Assembly (NCBI GenBank): GCA_034928535.1
Contig: JAYFOV010000005.1
Coordinates: 62,001-126,000, forward strand
Direction of reading: 5' to 3'
From: CAXXOK01 sp001604115
GTDB lineage: Bacteria; Bacillota; Clostridia; Christensenellales; Aristaeellaceae
Length of the DNA stretch: 64,000 nt
Shown here: in pieces, positions 45,801 to 52,141 of the stretch
Numbering within the stretch: position 1 is the stretch's first letter
Layout: every line of letters starts with the position of its first letter
Translations under genes and position numbers: made by a program
The notes under the pieces: model-generated
Told to the model about the DNA's origin: nothing
Databases searched by the model: none
What the model saw: the letters and a program-made list of their open reading frames with translations, nothing else

Positions 45801-45990
45801 CCGTCACGCCAATCCTTCACGCGTTTCCATCACGCTGGACAGCATGCCACTGTCGCTGAACGTTGGGGTACGTTTCATTGCCTCCACCGCCATCCCGGAA
45901 ACTGGCGATCCGCTCCTGTGGGTATTGGGGCTATTTGCCCTCAGCGGCATGATGTTGTTCATGCTCAAGCGCAAGAAACAACGCAGCTGA
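33841..45990 (+). CDS. Giant sortase-anchored surface protein of about 27 CnaB-like domains
   Basis: 4049 residues from ATG at 33841, preferred over ATG 33781 because aaggcgg lies 8 bases upstream and a signal peptide (MARRRYVSFLILFVMFVTS) follows. Residues about 45-176 are Thr/Pro/Ala/Ser rich. About 177-580 holds beta-rich units of no clear family. About 584-2320 carries some 14 divergent CnaB-like units, recognised by K-x-W...RP...L starts. About 2321-3739 is 13 regular units of 108-111 residues. About 3740-4010 is a unique domain. The end is IPETG (4018-4022), a hydrophobic stretch and KRKKQRS. In the regular units the Lys of KxW, Glu of YTVxE and Asn of FTNTL are the residues that form Lys-Asn isopeptide bonds in CnaB domains. 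It should be a long wall-anchored stalk or adhesin. Ligand unknown. Confidence 0.93.
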   Translation: MARRRYVSFLILFVMFVTSIPTGGFGLPPVAASGSLTSFSHAVAEETAPSFSAEPEPTAEAAVQVTNADTATQPPIQRQLMPSDMLDSGESAVLLSDTTPESGTAEPTAESAATQPSATPSPLPTTTLAESPVPTPAPTPTIATVETATPTVVLTTAPAFPTVATASPVPTAAPVLYGEPDEYTFSIQADPAARSMELTVQLEKQVGVDQWDAVPNPLAPEEIYSLTLTLNSKGFASGALSLAGLPVQALYRMRVSTYQLPPALVGASVNITFEDASPTDVIHATVAAVALQSDTPTATITPAPTAEPLPSATPVPVFAEGASIPVDAVFSFIPETGYGELVFGLLMDAGAGEVLQSTLTLTPDAAGNAAGALTLAGLPTESRYRAVLLSYAGTPLTFVWDDAAACMIADTDALRFTANDGVGALHVQVKMPVLPSLLLAEPFQVEAASYAALSGASSADDPYTTPFEFTLNMAHNGLDPIAFPIAFTLHEDSDTNALQVTIDAYDSSLASVAGSVSGDAIALSIRPVMTDGLSLVYHLQVDIATQAYTLSISSLGYQTSSANESGTFEAGQASADVTAMALVNFVANVTWNDGKATARPTPSLTLMADGAPIADAPTPVYASANYSLDTYTYPNLPKYAAGVIIPYAVTQADVPGYLTAQSSPNIVNTLKTSLTAYVQWQDASTAAETRPNSTTFSALLTLAQHARRAGAPIVALSGPAIALDSTANPWVLHVADLPAYDPDGYPYDYMFSQAHVDAANQGYGTYVNTVRNVGVYNGQIAAGIAYQGGTLINTITDSIGFRFTKQWLDGSAATRPQVRFYLYRFPKNTGLGYNTLSPVTGHDNVTLTATGDTQVVEYAADGTLPRYDLYGNEYVYYLRETMTNQGDYQIKIQNTDPSVKDFILPNAVVTNVREATISIPYSKFWRAKAVQSMNGGIAVALSRKLVTDGDEAWADIATQTLTGFRTETMTLSSAFAGMDKYDPNGVAYAYRVREIGATLNAVDGIVPTDNVTDNAFSENGYAFQVLQPTDGNNLIINALVGTTSLRVIKTWSPALPEGTESGITIKLFQNGTDTWDAGSVTYPSGVTHNGGVSYTLTGQGTLDVLFDHLPKYDADGRAYAYTVTETAVITPSDYHLNNINYSVGGDGIQRANISNVKGGEGSSLVFRINKVWKDDGDALARVPVTFGLFYVGGETPMQVASRTLSAADSWTGLLGYTPGAGESGVASDYVIREITGGSLTVNADSAYLTSGSGSARTASQRYTVSTVKSGNTYTITNLRVGHVVIQVSKTWRMTALADQAYVATFTLYRDGSTPIDTKTVRMEDTDPILFGQAPQLDKYDAEGVIIPYSVRETSLTSLSGDTLYFSGGAVTVAPDEYVLSSAQSGVYQVGATPDDPDTMAYTFRNTLSGAGTLGINVVWRDDGSGEPRRPDIRVSLYRSITDAQGASELLATLRLWDTDISGNDFYWTCNFGNYPRFDDAGNRYDYYVKPFTLQSSQYRVSYFSSAEGVTAQPDASATDTQGTFPIQAGESSAVDFAYANFDNALTGTIILTLSDMLDVQRTKVWENLPGWFKQTYLPTVRFQLFRSLAPITEATVGEAVQKDGADWVESLVNHTTARFEGAPVYNEYGQRYFYYVMERDTSGAPFDVDWYATVNDPSSGTVTNTYRDSGPAVAIQITKEWLYPAETLTEGQLNYPAAWFELHRYWQSSDGLDVQDVLLNTVKIPSGSIASLTVSGMPSLLVTQDSAGKTLLRYAPDGTEYLYYVTEKPITGYQTDPASLRMDVTTWNPEHTQGEVTFQNTYTPGMKAAPIIATKYWNDAGNLYRTRPVFDTDAMPISFALWRKPAGGEGAPVPASLIAAHVWTEGSDSHSNEWYCTFTGTFPTYSSLGEAYTYYVVETLDAAYVPSYKPDRATENTLFLKNNLVTLNVNLTKSWRDNNGTLLDQAALDSLRDLGTMPDAALFTVSQTDDLTPAWTQTLEPFSKRVTWQDLLANALNGRYLVMITGVPKYVPGTDTPYQYQVTETGLEYGGITKPPLEYGFAVSSENPASNTTAIENRIEVRKLYFAKDWLDDNNRDGARPANIQLIVQSSAGKVTDVTLSPSTTSSDPHTDPSLFPERVAKANRWRSEITVPVSGTYTVTEVTPAPSSGYLEASGSPCILQNESSITDFWGFSNERALDRIAVSADKIWVGDETYAAITRPASVTFQLLARVQGEEDWINLADAASVSDPELPTGTQAAVTLTPIGDDWHSTDAIWQSWRALPAHAYKATSGATTMPMEYSVMEVPENGYATAYTPALVAGDTAAAAPAANTIVCSNTLITISLQGTKHWVDENNKHGRRPEAITLTVYADGVALDPQPIPVWGNTGTSDWSYTFTDLPRYRKGTLTHVNYTVAESIPADYLADASLVSGTRNATTGNVTAADFTNRLATITIAGTKTWLDATDRYRMRPSDITLTVKNGSSTLSPQPTVAWTKPNGSNQWTYSFSGVPRYEKGTTTPINYTVTETPTGGYALTTDATVGGTVDAATGNVSAANFTNELITISLSGSKVWSDYNDYYAMRPTSLTLSVKENGTALNPQPTLVWDKTANPWVYSATGLPKYRKGSSTPATYSVTESAVAGYTTTPSATISATLDGSGNALVAAFTNTLRTVTLQGSKTWSDQNNLYHRRPEALTLTLRADGAPIIPLTAVVWNQTANPWTYSFTGLPRYRKGTGTPIVYSVLETAAAGYNAASLTATGTVNGTTGNVSAVNLTNTLATVSVSGQKTWVDQHNRYGTRPASITLRLLADGLALDPQPTPVWDLESTPDVWTYTFAAVPKYRTDNVTPIVYTVEETPSATYSAADSTPASGSVDAGGNVTGANFTNTLQTISLQGSKTWVDQRNYHHYRPADITLTVLADGVPMATAPEILWSKPAGFDVWTYSIPGLPRYQKGVETPITYTVRESAVPGYLPDTATDSTGTVDATTGNVAAANFTNTLPTVTLNGIKRWADYHDYYATRPDSVTLTVLANGAALAVQPAIQWNKTGDAWSYAIDGLPKFLKGSYDPAVYTVAETVPLGYVLADAAPVTGSVDSEGNITQADFQNHLQTIDLSGQKTWIDQSDTFGRRPETLQLTLLANGEPLVPEGAISWSQSGDVWQYSIQNLPRYRAGTDAAIVYQVQEGPVAGYSAASTTATGEVDSTTGYVSAADFENSLSVINFTGTKTWVDQDDAYHTRPAQIDLQLYADNALLNPQPEPVWQPTADANVWAFTYSALPRYRTDGITPIVYYIAEAVPTGYLADAATAYGTVGADGHVVDAALTNRLATISVQGEKVWVDDSDRYGMRPANLNLAVLADGAVMADQPTVQWSRAGNVWSFQIVGLPRYNASTGEPTSYTFQEMIPDGYQASDAGAISGTQDIATGDLRDIRFTNTLQTITLQGHKYWMDQGDRYRLRPSELTLTVLANDEPMNPQPEVLWDKSVSPWTYTIQGLPRYNKGSATPTVYLVSETPVAGYVPTVGESLGTVTDSGDITDADLTNTLYAITLSGHVFWVDQSNLYRTRPETVSLTVMADGAPMSPQPDIQWNHTGDAWSYAVPNLPRYQLGSVIPVTYSVLETAVPGYTPLGDTSVVGVPGTDHNITDVDFTHTLVTVALEGLKNWDDYSNRYNLRPDHLTLTVLADGVALTPQPTAVWDMPLGADRWTFQFSGLPRYQVGTNTPVLYTLRESPVSGYQPTADQSGTVDAATGDITAITLDNRLTIALEIDNMTTNLVTSQTNAGGFVALGNASPTMRDRDPYQQRAATVTWMPENNWRVTEQFTVAFLPHGADSARGWQSVTVHYGNIDALRAIPAFSNATLTQASGVYCLTLSDTPESLPCLTRVLVTFTPTLAVENLTDNHAGGLVFIHSPNAVIDGRYVATIAYAQTQDGYQVDMNQLQLYVPAQSLDAAALVQSPIWASWLAAAQADSVTPATAKIMPDQAGRFATSLTADVGGVTTSVPITGVVRVLDLDRHANPSRVSITLDSMPLSLNVGVRFIASTAIPETGDPLLWVLGLFALSGMMLFMLKRKKQRS
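40801..45057 (+). repeat. Thirteen tandem CnaB repeats, about 327 bp each
   Basis: Units begin near 40801, 41131, 41461, 41791, 42112, 42442, 42772, 43099, 43423, 43753, 44077, 44398 and 44725. Each reads LxGxKxWxDxxxxxxxRPxxxxLxxxxxG...PQP...W...WxY...LPRY.KG...TPxxYxVxE...GY...FxNxL. Units are alike in protein pattern but clearly diverged in DNA, so the array is not a recent expansion. Confidence 0.9.
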
Positions 45991-46010
45991 CATTTTTAAC
46001 ACCTTTATCC

Positions 46011-46052
46011 AAAAAGCCCTCCTGCCATCGTTCAGTGGCAGAAGGGCTTTTT
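46011..46052 (+). terminator. Terminator of the giant surface-protein gene
   Basis: A stem of about 16 bp with one mismatch (aaaaagccct-ctgcca against tggcag-agggcttttt) ends in TTTTT, 20 bases past the stop. Confidence 0.85.
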
Positions 46053-46208
46053 AGATGAAGGAATGAAAACCTTTATTCCACATGTTCCATCATACGTTCC
46101 GGGTCCTAGGGGAAACTGCAACGGAGCGAAACGGGATGGCATATGCCCCATTTCAGCCGAAAATCAACCGGTCTTAGTTCTATCGCTTTGCTCTTTCGGT
46201 CCTCCCAT

Positions 46209-46252
46209 CAAAAACACCCTGCCGTGCCGACATACGTCGCACACGCAGGGTG
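46209..46252 (-). terminator. Terminator of the GNAT gene
   Basis: The stem joins caccctgc (46215-46222) with gcagggtg (46245-46252), with further inner pairing, and is followed by TTTTT on the minus strand. It lies 57 bases past the stop at 46309. The 46053-46208 interval shows no gene. Confidence 0.75.
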
Positions 46253-46308
46253 CCTTGATTGCCGCATTTCGAAGCAATGCCAACGTTGCGTTCGCCTATG
46301 CCATGCGG

Positions 46309-47424
46309 TCAGAGGGCCAGCTCATACTGCCGGTACACGCGGTAACGCTGCGCCCCGGTGCGCTCGGCAGCCAGGATGCTGGGCAGGTTGGTTTCATCGA
46401 TGGTGGATGCTTCCACATCCTCAATGCCCATGGCTTTGGCACGCACAAACGCGGATAAGGTCATGGCTACATTCACTGCCTTGTTCTGATAATCCGGCGT
46501 GACAAAAAGCATGCTGCAACGCACAGCTTTCACCTTCCCAAAGGCGAGCCTCAGCCAGCCAAACGGGAAAAGCCTGCCAAAGTTCCCTTTAAGCAGCCGA
46601 TTGTAATCCGGAAAACAGACCAGAATCCCGATGGGTCGCTCCTGCGCATAGGCCATCACAATCAGATCCGTTTTGGTGTAGTGCATCAGGGAGCGCATTT
46701 CATCCATGATATCCTTCTGAGTCGGGGGCAGCAATTCCCATTCGTCCGGGAATGCCTCGTCGATCACCTGCGCGACTTCTGCCGCCAACCGCGGCAGGTT
46801 GCCCGGGCGCAGATCGACATGCTCCACCCTGAACCGGAAACGTTTCTGCGCCAGCGCACTAAAGCCTTCGTATGTGTTGGCCGGGAAATCATTCAGGTTC
46901 AAATGATAGGCATAATGGTCGCGATGCTTGGTAAAGCCGTATTCGGTCAAAAACGCATTGTAATAGGGGGGATTATAGGGATTGAACAGCATTGGCGGCC
47001 CATCAAAGCCCCGCACCAACAGCCCCTTGCTAAAATCGTCAAACCCGGGCGTGTTGGGACCCACCACACGGGTCATGCCCAATGTTCGCAGGTAGGCCAG
47101 CGCCGCATCCAGCACAGCGCGAGCATACTCCAGATTGTTCTCGGTTTCAAACAGGCTGATGTAGCCCCGTTTTTCCCCGATGCGCTCGTTCAGGCGGTCA
47201 TCCACCCCTGCCAGCACGCGCGCCACAGGACGCTCCCCATCATAAGCCATAAAGAAGGAATGCTCCCCACTGAGCAGCGGGTTATGCTTGCCAAGCAGCA
47301 AGCGCAACTGCATCCGGTACATTGGCGGCACCCAATTGGGATCCCCTTTGTACAAGCGATGCGGTAGATCCATAAAATCCCGGATGCCTCGTTTTGTTTT
47401 TTCGAGCACTTCCACATGGATCAC
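46309..47424 (-). CDS. GNAT-fold N-acetyltransferase-like protein
   Basis: 371 residues from a GTG at 47424 (aggggga upstream). It resembles a widespread two-part GNAT protein of 370-390 residues: YKGDPNWVPPMYRMQ near the N-terminus, GPNTPGFDDFSKGLLVRGFDGPPMLFNPYNPPYY in the middle, and a C-terminal acyl-CoA-type fold (LFVTPDYQNKAVNVAMTLSAFVRAKAMGIEDVEASTIDETN). The acceptor is unknown. It is last in the tig-clpP-clpX-lon-engB-GNAT series, 48 bases after engB. Confidence 0.8.
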   Translation of the reverse strand: MIHVEVLEKTKRGIRDFMDLPHRLYKGDPNWVPPMYRMQLRLLLGKHNPLLSGEHSFFMAYDGERPVARVLAGVDDRLNERIGEKRGYISLFETENNLEYARAVLDAALAYLRTLGMTRVVGPNTPGFDDFSKGLLVRGFDGPPMLFNPYNPPYYNAFLTEYGFTKHRDHYAYHLNLNDFPANTYEGFSALAQKRFRFRVEHVDLRPGNLPRLAAEVAQVIDEAFPDEWELLPPTQKDIMDEMRSLMHYTKTDLIVMAYAQERPIGILVCFPDYNRLLKGNFGRLFPFGWLRLAFGKVKAVRCSMLFVTPDYQNKAVNVAMTLSAFVRAKAMGIEDVEASTIDETNLPSILAAERTGAQRYRVYRQYELAL

Positions 47425-47472
47425 ACTAATTCCCCCTTATGCACTTGATGGCCAGCGTCTGATCTGCTGCTG

Positions 47473-48120
47473 TTAGGATTCGCCTTCCACCGCCTGCTCT
47501 CCTGTTTCCTCTGCCGCAAAATCCAAGCCCGGCTCAGGTTCCTGCAATACAGCCTCCATGCGCTCCAGCAGCGCTTCCCGGCCGGTGTTATCCTCCGAGG
47601 AGAAAACAATGATTTCCCATGGCTGCACCAGCATTGCGCGGCAAATGGGCGCCAGTTGCTTGCTGCGTGCCCCGCGGCTGATCTTATCCGCCTTGGTCGC
47701 CACAACGGTAAAGGGGATATCCATTGCGCGGTAGAATCCGGCCATGGCCACATCATCGGCGGTGGGCTCATGGCGGATATCCACCAGCTGGAACACATGG
47801 CGCAAATGGGTGGTTTGATGGAAGTACTTTTCCATCATCTCGCCCCAGCGCTTCTTTTCGGCCTTATCCACTTTGGCAAATCCATAGCCCGGGAGGTCGA
47901 CCAGGTGGAAACGATCGTTGATCAGAAACACATTGATCAGTCGGGTTTTGCCGGGTGTGGAACTCGTTTTGCACAGCTTTTTCCGGTTGCACAGCGCATT
48001 GATGAGCGAACTTTTCCCCACGTTGCTTTTGCCCACCACCGCAATTTGGGTCAGGTTGATGGGGTCCGCCTCGGTGTATACAGCCAGGCTGGTCACAAAT
48101 GACGCATTCTTGATTTCCAT
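47473..48120 (-). CDS. engB: Ribosome biogenesis GTPase EngB (YsxC/YihA)
   Basis: 215 residues. G1 is GKSNVGKSSL, G2 TPGKT, G3 DLPGYGFAK and G4 TKADK, the order of the TrmE-Era-EngA-EngB class. It helps assemble the large ribosomal subunit and is usually essential. A Glu-rich C-terminal tail (EPEPGLDFAAEETGEQAVEGES) extends slightly beyond most homologues. It begins 2 bases after lon, the usual Bacillota neighbour. Confidence 0.95.
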   Translation of the reverse strand: MEIKNASFVTSLAVYTEADPINLTQIAVVGKSNVGKSSLINALCNRKKLCKTSSTPGKTRLINVFLINDRFHLVDLPGYGFAKVDKAEKKRWGEMMEKYFHQTTHLRHVFQLVDIRHEPTADDVAMAGFYRAMDIPFTVVATKADKISRGARSKQLAPICRAMLVQPWEIIVFSSEDNTGREALLERMEAVLQEPEPGLDFAAEETGEQAVEGES

Positions 48121-48122
48121 AC

Positions 48123-50543
48123 TTACGACCCCGAATACGCCGCGGTGGCGCCAGCTGGCTGCATGGGTACTTCCGCGATGGGTGCAGGTAATGGCATGGC
48201 TACCACTGCAACAGGCAGCGGCGCAGCCAACGCATGTGCAAGGACTTCATCGACCTTTTCTACCGCCACGACCCGCACCTTGGTCAGCACATTGGCCGGC
48301 ACATCCTCCAAATCCTTGACGTTCTCCTTGGGAATCAAGGCAAGCGTGAGCCCAGCGCGGTACGCCGCCAACAATTTCTCCTTCAGGCCTCCTATGGGGA
48401 GCACGCGGCCGCGCAGGGTGATTTCACCTGTCATGGCCACGTTTTGAAGCACAGGCGTATTGGTGAGCGCGCTGACCAGCGCGGTGATCATCGCCACGCC
48501 GGCCGAAGGGCCGTCCTTAGGCACCGCACCTTCCGGCACATGGATGTGGATGTCATGGGTCTTGTAAAAATCCGCGCCCACGCCCCATGCATCGCTATGG
48601 GCACGCACCCAGGAAAGGGCTGCTTTCGCACTTTCTTGCATGACATCGCCCAATTTCCCCGTGAGCTGTATGGTGCCGTTGCCTTGCATGATGGTGCATT
48701 CCACCGCCAGCGTTTCCCCACCGACCGATGTCACTGCCAACCCATTGACAACACCGACTACACTCTGTTTTTCTACAGCCTCACGCATGAAGCGCACTGC
48801 GCCCAGGTATTCCTTGAGCTTGCGGGAGGTAACGGTGATCTGCGTTGCGCCGGATTCCAGGATCTCGACGGCGGCTTTGCGGGTGACCCTTGCCAGCGTA
48901 CGTTCCAGCGTGCGCACACCTGCCTCGCGGGTGTAACCCTCAATGATTTCGGCCATCACACGGTCATGGATGGCAACGCTCTTGGCTGGCAGGCCATGCG
49001 CCTTGATCTGTTTCGGCAGCAGATGTTTTTTTCCGATGGCGAGTTTTTCCAGATCCGTATAGCTAGGCACTTCTATGATTTCGAGCCTGTCCAATAATGC
49101 AGGCGGGATGGTGTCCATGGTGTTGGCCGTCGTGATGAACATGACACGGCTCAGGTCAAAGGGCAACTCCATATAATGGTCGCGGAAAGCATTGTTTTGC
49201 TCCGCATCCAGCACCTCCAGCAGCGCGGAGGCAGGGTCCCCACGGAAATCGCTGCTCAGCTTGTCGATTTCATCAAAGAGAAATACCGGATTCATCGTCC
49301 CGGCCTGCTTGAGACCAGAAATGATGCGTCCCGGAATCGCGCCGACATACGTCCGGCGGTGCCCGCGAATTTCCGCCTCATCCCGCACGCCGCCCAGAGA
49401 CATTTGCACAAATTTACGGCCGACCGCTTCGGCAATAGCTCGCACAATGCTGGTTTTGCCGACTCCAGGAGGCCCCACAAAGCACAGGATCGGTCCGCGC
49501 ATATCCTGCTTGAGCCGCAGCACGGCGAGGTATTCCACAATGCGCTCCTTGACCTTCTCCAGCCCATAATGGTCTTTAGCCAGCACACGCGCAGCACGTT
49601 TCAGATCCAGGTTGTCCTGTGTGGTCTTGCCCCATGGCAAATCCAGGATCCACTCCACATAAGTTCGGCTGACACCGATTTCCGGCGTGCCCGGCGCCAT
49701 GTGCGATAGCCGCTCCAGCTCGCGTTCGGCCTTTTGCCTTGCTTCATCATTCAGCGGGGTTTGCTGGAGCTTCTCACGGAGCTCATCCACATCGGTGGCC
49801 TCTTTATCGCCCAGCTCGGTCTGGATGGCCTTGAGCTGCTCGCGCAGGTAATAATCCTTCTGATTCTTCTCAATCTGGTGCTTGATGCGTGCCTGCACCG
49901 TTTTCTCCAGCTCGCTCAGTTTGGTTTCCCGGAGCAGGATGCCGCAAAGCGCTTCCAAACGGGCGGCCACATCCAATTCCTCCAGGATCACCTGCCGATC
50001 CGTCATCTGTGTGAGCACATTGGCGGCAATGGTATCCGCCAATACCTCCGGCTTGGACAAATCGCTTACAGAGCGCAGCGTTTCCGGCGAAACCCGCTGG
50101 CTGGTCTTTGCATATTCCTGAAAATACTCCTGTGTGATGCGCACCAGCGCCTTCATCTCATTGCTGATGCGCGCGCCCAGCAAGCGCACCGGACGCACAT
50201 CCGCCAACAGAAACGGATCCTCCTGCACAAGGTTTTCCAGCGTTGCGCGGCGCTCGCCTTCTACCAGCACACGGATGCTGTCGCCTGGCAGGTTCAAAAC
50301 TTGCTTGATCAGTGCAATAGTCCCAACCGCAGCCAAATCCTGCTGGGTGGGATCTTCGGCATCTGCATCTTTTTGGGTCACCAGAAATATTTTCTGATCT
50401 TCCAGCATCGCCTTTTCCAAAGCAGCAACGCTTTTTACACGGCCCACATCAAAATGCAGCACCATGTATGGGAAAACCATCATACCCCTGAGCGGCAGCA
50501 CCGGGATGCGGGTCAGGGCGGTTTTTCGCGTAGTTGATTGCAT
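48123..50543 (-). CDS. lon: ATP-dependent protease Lon
   Basis: 806 residues with three parts in order: an N-terminal substrate-binding domain (RIPVLPLRGMMVFPYMVLHFDVGR), the AAA+ module with Walker A GPPGVGKTS and Walker B VFLFDEIDKL, and the Ser-Lys protease domain with catalytic Ser in PKDGPSAGVAM and Lys in GGLKEKLLAA. It degrades misfolded and regulatory proteins in the cytoplasm. The C-terminal 35 residues are Ala/Pro/Val rich. The ribosome site aaggagg is strong. It has its own promoter. Confidence 0.96.
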   Translation of the reverse strand: MQSTTRKTALTRIPVLPLRGMMVFPYMVLHFDVGRVKSVAALEKAMLEDQKIFLVTQKDADAEDPTQQDLAAVGTIALIKQVLNLPGDSIRVLVEGERRATLENLVQEDPFLLADVRPVRLLGARISNEMKALVRITQEYFQEYAKTSQRVSPETLRSVSDLSKPEVLADTIAANVLTQMTDRQVILEELDVAARLEALCGILLRETKLSELEKTVQARIKHQIEKNQKDYYLREQLKAIQTELGDKEATDVDELREKLQQTPLNDEARQKAERELERLSHMAPGTPEIGVSRTYVEWILDLPWGKTTQDNLDLKRAARVLAKDHYGLEKVKERIVEYLAVLRLKQDMRGPILCFVGPPGVGKTSIVRAIAEAVGRKFVQMSLGGVRDEAEIRGHRRTYVGAIPGRIISGLKQAGTMNPVFLFDEIDKLSSDFRGDPASALLEVLDAEQNNAFRDHYMELPFDLSRVMFITTANTMDTIPPALLDRLEIIEVPSYTDLEKLAIGKKHLLPKQIKAHGLPAKSVAIHDRVMAEIIEGYTREAGVRTLERTLARVTRKAAVEILESGATQITVTSRKLKEYLGAVRFMREAVEKQSVVGVVNGLAVTSVGGETLAVECTIMQGNGTIQLTGKLGDVMQESAKAALSWVRAHSDAWGVGADFYKTHDIHIHVPEGAVPKDGPSAGVAMITALVSALTNTPVLQNVAMTGEITLRGRVLPIGGLKEKLLAAYRAGLTLALIPKENVKDLEDVPANVLTKVRVVAVEKVDEVLAHALAAPLPVAVVAMPLPAPIAEVPMQPAGATAAYSGS

Positions 50544-50596
50544 CGTATCCTCCTTATGGCAATGCGCTGCGGCCTGCGCAGCTTTGCCGAGTTTTC

Positions 50597-50625
50597 ATTA
50601 TATCGGCTCGCACCCGCAAATGCAA
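50597..50625 (-). promoter_or_regulatory. Promoter of lon
   Basis: Minus strand TTGCAT (50620-50625), 17-base spacer, TATAAT (50597-50602). No CIRCE or CtsR-type operator could be recognised nearby. Confidence 0.75.
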
Positions 50626-50784
50626 GCGCAGCCTTGGATTGGTTTTGTGATGGTCGTGGGGGATCGGTAGCGGTACTTCTTCATGATCCCCTTTATATGA
50701 TATACCCCGCAGGCAGGTTTGACAAACGGGAAAACATAGGGTGCCTAACCCTTTTTCCGCGCCAAAGCTGCCCTTAGAAGGCGA

Positions 50785-50813
50785 AACACGCCGCACACTT
50801 GGTGCGGCGTGTT
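50785..50813 (-). terminator. Terminator after clpX
   Basis: Perfect 12-bp stem (50785-50796 with 50802-50813), loop of 5, just past the clpX stop; only a short T stretch follows on the minus strand. Confidence 0.65.
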
Positions 50814-50821
50814 GGCTTTGG

Positions 50822-52129
50822 TTAAACCGCTGTGCTACCCTGCTTTTTCTTGGCTACCGGCGCGCGTGCTGTGCGCGGCTTGCGCACCGGCACATCGCTT
50901 TGCACCAGCATCGGCTGTTCAAGACCTGTGACCGCCTTTTCGGTGATCACGCACTGCTTGACATCGCTGCGGCTGGGTAGGTCGAACATGGTGTCCAGCA
51001 TCAACTTCTCAATGATGGCACGCAAACCGCGCGCCCCGCTGCGTCGCTCGATCGCCAGGTGTGCGATCGATTTAAGCGCTTCCGGCTCAAATGTGAGTTC
51101 CACGCCGTCCAAATCCAGCAAATACTCATACTGTTTGACCAGCGCATTTTTAGGCTTGGTCAGGATGCTCATGAGCTCTTCCTCGCCCAATTGATCCAGC
51201 GTGACCATGATCGGCAGCCGGCCGACAAATTCCGGGATCAAGCCGAACTTGATCAGATCTTCCGGCCGCATGTGCCGCAGGATCTCCCCGACGTTTTCCT
51301 CCGACTTGCTTTTGATCTCCGCACCAAAACCCATGGACTTCTTGCCGATGCGCTGCTCGATGATGGGCGCAATGCCATCAAATGCTCCGCCGCAGATAAA
51401 CAGGATATTAGTGGTATCGATCTGTAAGAATTCCTGATGTGGGTGTTTGCGCCCGCCTTGCGGCGGAACGCTGGCGACGGTTCCTTCCAGGATCTTAAGC
51501 AGCGCTTGCTGCACGCCTTCCCCGCTCACATCGCGGGTAATGGAAGGGTTCTCGCTCTTGCGGGCAATTTTGTCGATCTCATCAATATAGATGATACCGC
51601 GCTGTGCCAGCTGGATATCATAATCCGCGCTCTGGATCAGTCGCAGCAGGATGTTTTCCACATCCTCGCCCACATAGCCAGCTTCTGTGAGGCTGGTCGC
51701 ATCTGCAATGGCAAAGGGGACCTGTAAAATCTTTGCAAGCGTCTGCGCCAGGAAAGTCTTGCCGCTGCCAGTGGGGCCGAGCATCAGGATATTGCTCTTT
51801 TGCAGCTCCACGTCGCCCTGCGAGGGCGGCGCATCAATGCGCTTATAGTGGTTATAGACCGCTACGCTCAGTGCCCGCTTGGCCATTTCCTGCCCGATGA
51901 CGTACTGATCCAGCACGTCTTTGATTTCCTTGGGGCGTGGCACATCCACCGGTGCGATTTCCTCGCTGGCGGCAAAATCATCATTGATGATTTCCTGGCA
52001 CAGCATGATGCACTCATCGCAGATGTGCACATTGGGTCCGGCTACAAGCCTGCGCACCTGCTCGCTGGTCTTGCCGCAAAAACTGCAGCGTTTCAGCTTT
52101 GGAATGCGGGGGTTCATCTCATCCGCCAT
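50822..52129 (-). CDS. clpX: ATP-dependent Clp protease ATPase subunit ClpX
   Basis: 435 residues. The N-terminal zinc domain has four cysteines (C15, C18, C37, C40). Walker A is GPTGSGKT, the pore loop GYVGEDVE, Walker B IIYIDEIDKI, and the ClpP-contact loop (IGF) appears as SMGFGA-region variation. It unfolds tagged proteins and feeds ClpP. It begins 12 bases after clpP in the same direction and is followed by a terminator. A basic C-terminal tail (VRKPRTARAPVAKKKQ) is longer than usual. Confidence 0.96.
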   Translation of the reverse strand: MADEMNPRIPKLKRCSFCGKTSEQVRRLVAGPNVHICDECIMLCQEIINDDFAASEEIAPVDVPRPKEIKDVLDQYVIGQEMAKRALSVAVYNHYKRIDAPPSQGDVELQKSNILMLGPTGSGKTFLAQTLAKILQVPFAIADATSLTEAGYVGEDVENILLRLIQSADYDIQLAQRGIIYIDEIDKIARKSENPSITRDVSGEGVQQALLKILEGTVASVPPQGGRKHPHQEFLQIDTTNILFICGGAFDGIAPIIEQRIGKKSMGFGAEIKSKSEENVGEILRHMRPEDLIKFGLIPEFVGRLPIMVTLDQLGEEELMSILTKPKNALVKQYEYLLDLDGVELTFEPEALKSIAHLAIERRSGARGLRAIIEKLMLDTMFDLPSRSDVKQCVITEKAVTGLEQPMLVQSDVPVRKPRTARAPVAKKKQGSTAV

Positions 52130-52141
52130 CGGGTACCTCCG

